Shown: one piece after another, positions 31,464-34,578 of the stretch | How positions within the stretch are numbered: position 1 is the first letter of the stretch | How the letters are laid out: every line of letters begins with the position of its first letter | Assembly (NCBI GenBank): GCA_004114245.1 | Contig: QZWS01000045.1 | Location: 1-34,578, forward strand | Reading direction: 5' to 3' | DNA: 34,578 nt | Origin: Zoopage sp. CT-All | Lineage: Eukaryota > Zoopagomycota > Zoopagomycetes > Zoopagales > Zoopagaceae | The notes under the pieces: model-generated | What the model saw: only the letters and a program-made list of their open reading frames with translations | Told to the model about the DNA's origin: nothing | Database searches by the model: none | Position numbers and translations under genes: made by a program

Positions 31464-32894
31464 AAATTGCACTGTATCGACAGCATGTACAGGCTCGTAA
31501 TGTAGCAAGCAACTCCCGAACGAGTGGTCATTTACCGCAATAACCACTGCACCATCCGATTTAGGCAGCACCGATATTCCCGCAACGCTTCCGAAAAATT
31601 CGACGGTCTGTTCTTTGGCAAATCCTGAGCGAACGTCGAGAAGGTGGACGTAATCGCTTGCTTCTGCCACGACCAAAATGTTGCCGTCCTCGCCAAACTT
31701 TATCGAGCGCACGGCAGACAAGTCGCTTTCAAACCTGTACAAGACCTGGGTGTGTTTGCGGATATCATAGATGAGTGCGGTTTGGTCTTGGTTGGCCGTG
31801 GCAAGAAGGAAGCCGTGCGGCTGCCAAGTGCATGCAAAGCTGTAATCTGTATGACCTTCCAGTGTCATTAAAGCTAGAAAATGGGTCGGTACGAACGGCG
31901 CAGTTCTGGCTTGATTACCCTTTCCGCAATCGACATCTAATATAGAGCTGTTGACGCTATCTCCGACAACACACAAAAGTCGCCGGTCGTTGCTCAGGGC
32001 AGTGGCCTGTATGCAGCATCAGGTGTCAGTGTCCCAATGCGGAGTACCAACATTGGGGGCCCATGACAGGGAAAACGTTCTATCGACCTTTCTGCGATCA
32101 AGGTTCATAGTGCGCACAAACTCGTCGTTGCAGCACGCCACGGCACTCGCGGCTCCCGACCGCAAGGTGCAAATATCGACGTGATTAATGATCCCGTTTC
32201 TGTCTTCCGTCAATACGCCGTACTCCACCACTCCCTGTCCACTCAAATTCGCATCATGGGCGCCGATTCGCTTGATGACATAGTCCCCATAATATCCGCC
32301 AACAAAACAGACGTCGTTGCTGCAACAAAACGACGTCAATGCAACCGGAGAGTAGCCGGGCACTTGGACATCGCCGTCAAAATCAAGATTCAAGAATATT
32401 GCATGCTTGCGAGACACGGGATTCCAGTGGTAGACTGTGCGTGGGTCCGAGTAGAAAACATCATGACGCGTTGTCGCGTGGCAGAGATGGCGAAGCTGAT
32501 CGTGCAGAATCACGGGCTGTGCGTCAAGCAGTGAGTGAGCAAATGCGACATAATGTCCCGATCGATCGACATCTTTGCGCATCTATACAAAGAAAAGTAG
32601 ACAACTTGCTGTTGCAAGGACAAGGAAAGGTACCCGAGGAGGATTGGCGGCACCGGATCCAGGCACGGTGTCATAGTTTCGATATGCCGCAACACGCTCG
32701 GCACGAAAAAGGCTCCGAGCGATGTAGACGTCGGTTCCCCAGGCTATGCCCTGTACGTCTTCGCCGCGAGCGACATCTCGTTGGACAACTTCGTGTACGA
32801 CATCGGGAGCGGTGGGCCGAAGCGGTGGAGTGCCCGGGGTGACTGCGCAGCGGCAGCGTGAGGATGAGACCGACAGAAGGGAGAGGGCATACAC
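31461..32894 (-). CDS. Fungal WD40-repeat protein (S. pombe C2A9.03 type), 3 exons
   Basis: Predicted 445 aa; exons 32894-32634, 32582-32052, 32006-31461 (introns 51 and 45 bp). The protein matches a fungal-wide family of uncharacterised WD-repeat proteins. Landmarks in order: RGEDVQGIAWG ... RVAAYRNYDTVPG near the N-terminus; a block with LRHLCHATTRHDVFYSD and VYHWNP; VGGYYGDYVIKR; the conserved NHVDI ... SAVACCNDEFVRTMN; then canonical repeats LLCVVGDS, GHTDYSFACTWQPHGFLLATANQDQTALIYDIR, AVRSIKFGEDGNILVVAEASDYVHLLDVRSG and FFGSVAGISVLPKSDGAVVIAV. A beta-propeller scaffold is expected; the cellular role is not established. The start is the least certain part: the residues from ATG 32894 to about 32820 look unlike the family, and a short upstream intron is possible. 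Confidence 0.85.
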
Positions 32895-33127
32895 TCGGCC
32901 GAATTCTCCTCATATACGCTCGCTTCTGATTAGATGTTAAAGTAAGCAGGACGGGAAGGAGCTACGCTGGTCGGGCGGCAGGGTGTGAAGATCGCTGAGC
33001 ATGGGTGTGGGAGTAAATGCCGGCAGGTGCATCGTGCCCAATACAATCGTTGACAATGGCGTGCATGCCAGATACCAAACAAGTAAAGAGCGTGCTTCGA
33101 TTCTAGCTGCTTATCAAACGGCCCCTT
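32895..33127. other. Intergenic gap between the WD40 gene and the secreted orphan
   Basis: 233 bp with the upstream side of the WD40 gene and the 3' side of the minus-strand secreted protein gene. No gene, tRNA or clear motif seen. The switch from tight packing to looser spacing starts here. Confidence 0.4.
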
Positions 33128-34336
33128 TCACGGCCCTTCTACGGGCCCCCAAATGCGCAAGCATTCGTCCAGCCACTCCACCACCTTCTTTTCATGCGGC
33201 GCCACAGTATTTTGCTGCATGATTACGTTTCTCAAACAAGGCGCTGCCAAACCACGAATACAGCTCCGTTGGGGGTTATTCAATGGATAATAGTTGTAAA
33301 GGGCCAGCGCAAGAGTGCTCAGATTGCTTTGTACGATTTGCTTCACATGGTGTACACCCTCGGAGGCCGGATCGGGGCACCACATGTGCTTTTGGAGATG
33401 GTTGAAATCATCAGACGAGCCCATTTTGATAAAAGTATGTGCGAGCATTTGGAGGACAGCGGAATGTTCCAGGCACATGTATAAGGAAAGGGTTTCTACT
33501 CGAGCCTCGCGATTGTAACCTGGCTCAACGAACAGAATAAATTGAAGGAGTGCCTCTAATCCAATAGCGGTAAGCATACCGGCATGGATATGGAGTCGGG
33601 ATGGGGAACGCTTAATTTGATCAATCATTTCTGGTGATAGTTTGGACCAGTCGCTTATTTCGGGGTGGAGAAGACGCAGACGAGATTCAAGAAATTGGCG
33701 TGTTTCGTCAAAAGGCAGCTCGTAGTCCTTCTGCCCCCTGCTGGAAAAACCAATCATGGCAAGGGCTCTGATTTCATTAAATTTCACGAGATATTGTAGC
33801 TCGGGCATTGGCAATGCGCCAGAAAGGGTTGGTCTTAGCCGCTCCACAGAAGGTCCGACTAATTTTGCGAAAGCTTCCATTCGGTCACGGCTCCCCGTCC
33901 AAAGTCGCAAGAGACGGAACAGAGCCAGACAATTTTCCTTAGATATCAACAACTTGTCGATAGCAACAGGGTTGGCTGGCGAGTGTCTAGCGAGCAGGAA
34001 TTCTCGCACAATCGAAGCTTTATCATGCACGGTAATGGACCTCAACTCGGCCTTCTTTAGCACGTGTCCGAGGTGATCCATCGCCCATTGTGTTTGTTTT
34101 TCCCATGCACGGGTGACGAGATGCTTGGATGTGGTCGAAAATCGGATGCCAGCAAGGGTAGGAAGATGGCTGGAAATGACTGGGATGATGTCCCACATGC
34201 CACCTTTGTGGAACGGATCTATGAGGAATGAATCGAGAGTCGGAGACAATGTTTCGGCTGCAGAAGCATTTGTGAAATTTATAAGCCCGCAAAGAATATA
34301 AGCCATGGTGGTGACGTGCATCATTTTGGTGGTCAT
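33128..34336 (-). CDS. Secreted or membrane-targeted orphan helical protein
   Basis: Single-exon frame of 402 aa that I do not recognise. The N-terminus (MAYILCGLINFTNASA, from Met 11 if counted from 34336) is a good signal peptide with likely cleavage after ASA near residue 26. The mature part is nearly all helical with few Cys and alternating Leu-rich amphipathic stretches. Residues about 48-75 (DIIPVISSHLPTLAGIRFSTTSKHLVTRAW) resemble the beginning of an F-box-like helical motif, but a signal peptide before an F-box would be odd, so I do not name it. The rest suggests a helical-repeat or solenoid fold (LALFRLLRLWTGSRDRMEAFAKLVGP; LHIHAGMLTAIGLEALLQFILF; LSTLALALYNYYPLNN). It lies in AT-richer DNA like the first secreted protein of the window. 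Possible lineage-specific effector, unproven. Confidence 0.65.
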   Translation of the reverse strand: MTTKMMHVTTMAYILCGLINFTNASAAETLSPTLDSFLIDPFHKGGMWDIIPVISSHLPTLAGIRFSTTSKHLVTRAWEKQTQWAMDHLGHVLKKAELRSITVHDKASIVREFLLARHSPANPVAIDKLLISKENCLALFRLLRLWTGSRDRMEAFAKLVGPSVERLRPTLSGALPMPELQYLVKFNEIRALAMIGFSSRGQKDYELPFDETRQFLESRLRLLHPEISDWSKLSPEMIDQIKRSPSRLHIHAGMLTAIGLEALLQFILFVEPGYNREARVETLSLYMCLEHSAVLQMLAHTFIKMGSSDDFNHLQKHMWCPDPASEGVHHVKQIVQSNLSTLALALYNYYPLNNPQRSCIRGLAAPCLRNVIMQQNTVAPHEKKVVEWLDECLRIWGPVEGP

Positions 34337-34578
34337 GAGGCCAGCGATGGTGCTGGTGCTGGTGCTGGTGCCGGTGCAAATATAAGTACCGTATTTCTTG
34401 TGAGTAGTTTACAATGGCTATGGGGATGAGATGGAAATAGAAAGAGCTCTATGGTGAAGCATACGATTAGCTTCTCTGAGCAATATATAGTCAATAATGT
34501 TGGAGGAATGCCTTATTCTTTGTATAAGGCAGCTTAATTTATATTCATGAAAGGGATAGCAATACACTTATAAGCACT
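34337..34578. other. AT-rich upstream region of the secreted orphan
   Basis: 242 bp upstream of the minus-strand start at 34336. Apart from the hexanucleotide repeat next to the start it is AT-rich, with TATA-like sequence (caatatatag near 34482) that could serve as promoter. No gene seen. Confidence 0.35.
34349..34377 (+). repeat. GGTGCT hexanucleotide repeat
   Basis: Nearly five tandem units of GGTGCT (one T-to-C change) lie 12 bases upstream of the secreted orphan's first ATG, in its likely 5' leader. On the minus strand this reads as AGCACC/CACCAG units. Such a repeat could vary in length between strains. Confidence 0.8.

Noticed and set aside
1-34578. CRISPR arrays, transposons, tRNA or rRNA genes
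   Set aside because: I looked for regularly spaced repeats, terminal inverted repeats with transposase motifs and A/B-box tRNA patterns by eye and found none. A covariance-model scan was not possible here.

Overview
This is a nuclear segment from a very compact eukaryotic genome, most likely an early-diverging fungus. Three things point to fungi: a stearoyl-CoA desaturase with a C-terminal cytochrome b5 domain (the OLE1 arrangement), a WD-repeat protein of the fungal C2A9.03 type, and a tricalbin. The early-diverging placement rests mainly on a half-size ABCA transporter, a subfamily missing from the model yeasts. A parasite-like lineage such as Rozellomycota (Paramicrosporidium type) would fit the density and the orphan secreted proteins at both ends, but that is inference. 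The sequence shows no bacterial operon, phage, transposon, CRISPR array or tRNA that I can support.

Layout. 1-2573 is AT-rich and holds one secreted orphan protein followed by about 1.6 kb without a supportable gene. From 2574 to 32894 fifteen genes are packed with 0-154 bp between coding regions: CDC26-like (+), OLE1 (-), a family I.5-like lipase (-), an unknown helical protein (-), DPH6 (+), ABCA half-transporter (-), mitochondrial malate dehydrogenase (-), URB1/NPA1 (+), BRF1 (-), a short coiled-coil protein with an ATRIP-like look (+), NAF1 (-), tricalbin (+), SCO1 (-), VPS51 (+) and a C2A9.03-type WD40 protein (-). From 32895 the DNA turns AT-richer again and carries a second secreted orphan protein (33128-34336, -).

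I rebuilt about 60 introns by hand from reading-frame continuity, GT...AG ends and family conservation. Nearly all are 35-57 bp. ABCA has 15, URB1 11, tricalbin 11 and VPS51 9, while OLE1, MDH, SCO1, the unknown helical protein and both secreted proteins have none. The junctions are predictions: no RNA or database search was available.

The most striking structure is the packing itself. The stop codons of VPS51 and the WD40 gene touch with nothing between them. DPH6 and ABCA stops are 2 bp apart. The likely start codons of DPH6 and its neighbour overlap in one CATG. MDH/URB1 and SCO1/VPS51 start 7 bp and 3 bp apart if the first ATGs are used. Transcripts must therefore overlap heavily.

By function the block contains ribosome and RNA polymerase III genes (URB1, NAF1, BRF1), translation-factor modification (DPH6), mitochondrial metabolism (MDH, SCO1), lipid and membrane biology (OLE1, lipase, ABCA, tricalbin, VPS51) and cell-cycle genes (CDC26, possibly ATRIP-like). 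I found no self-contained new system; the best leads are the lipase, the reduced ATRIP-like protein and the orphan secreted proteins.
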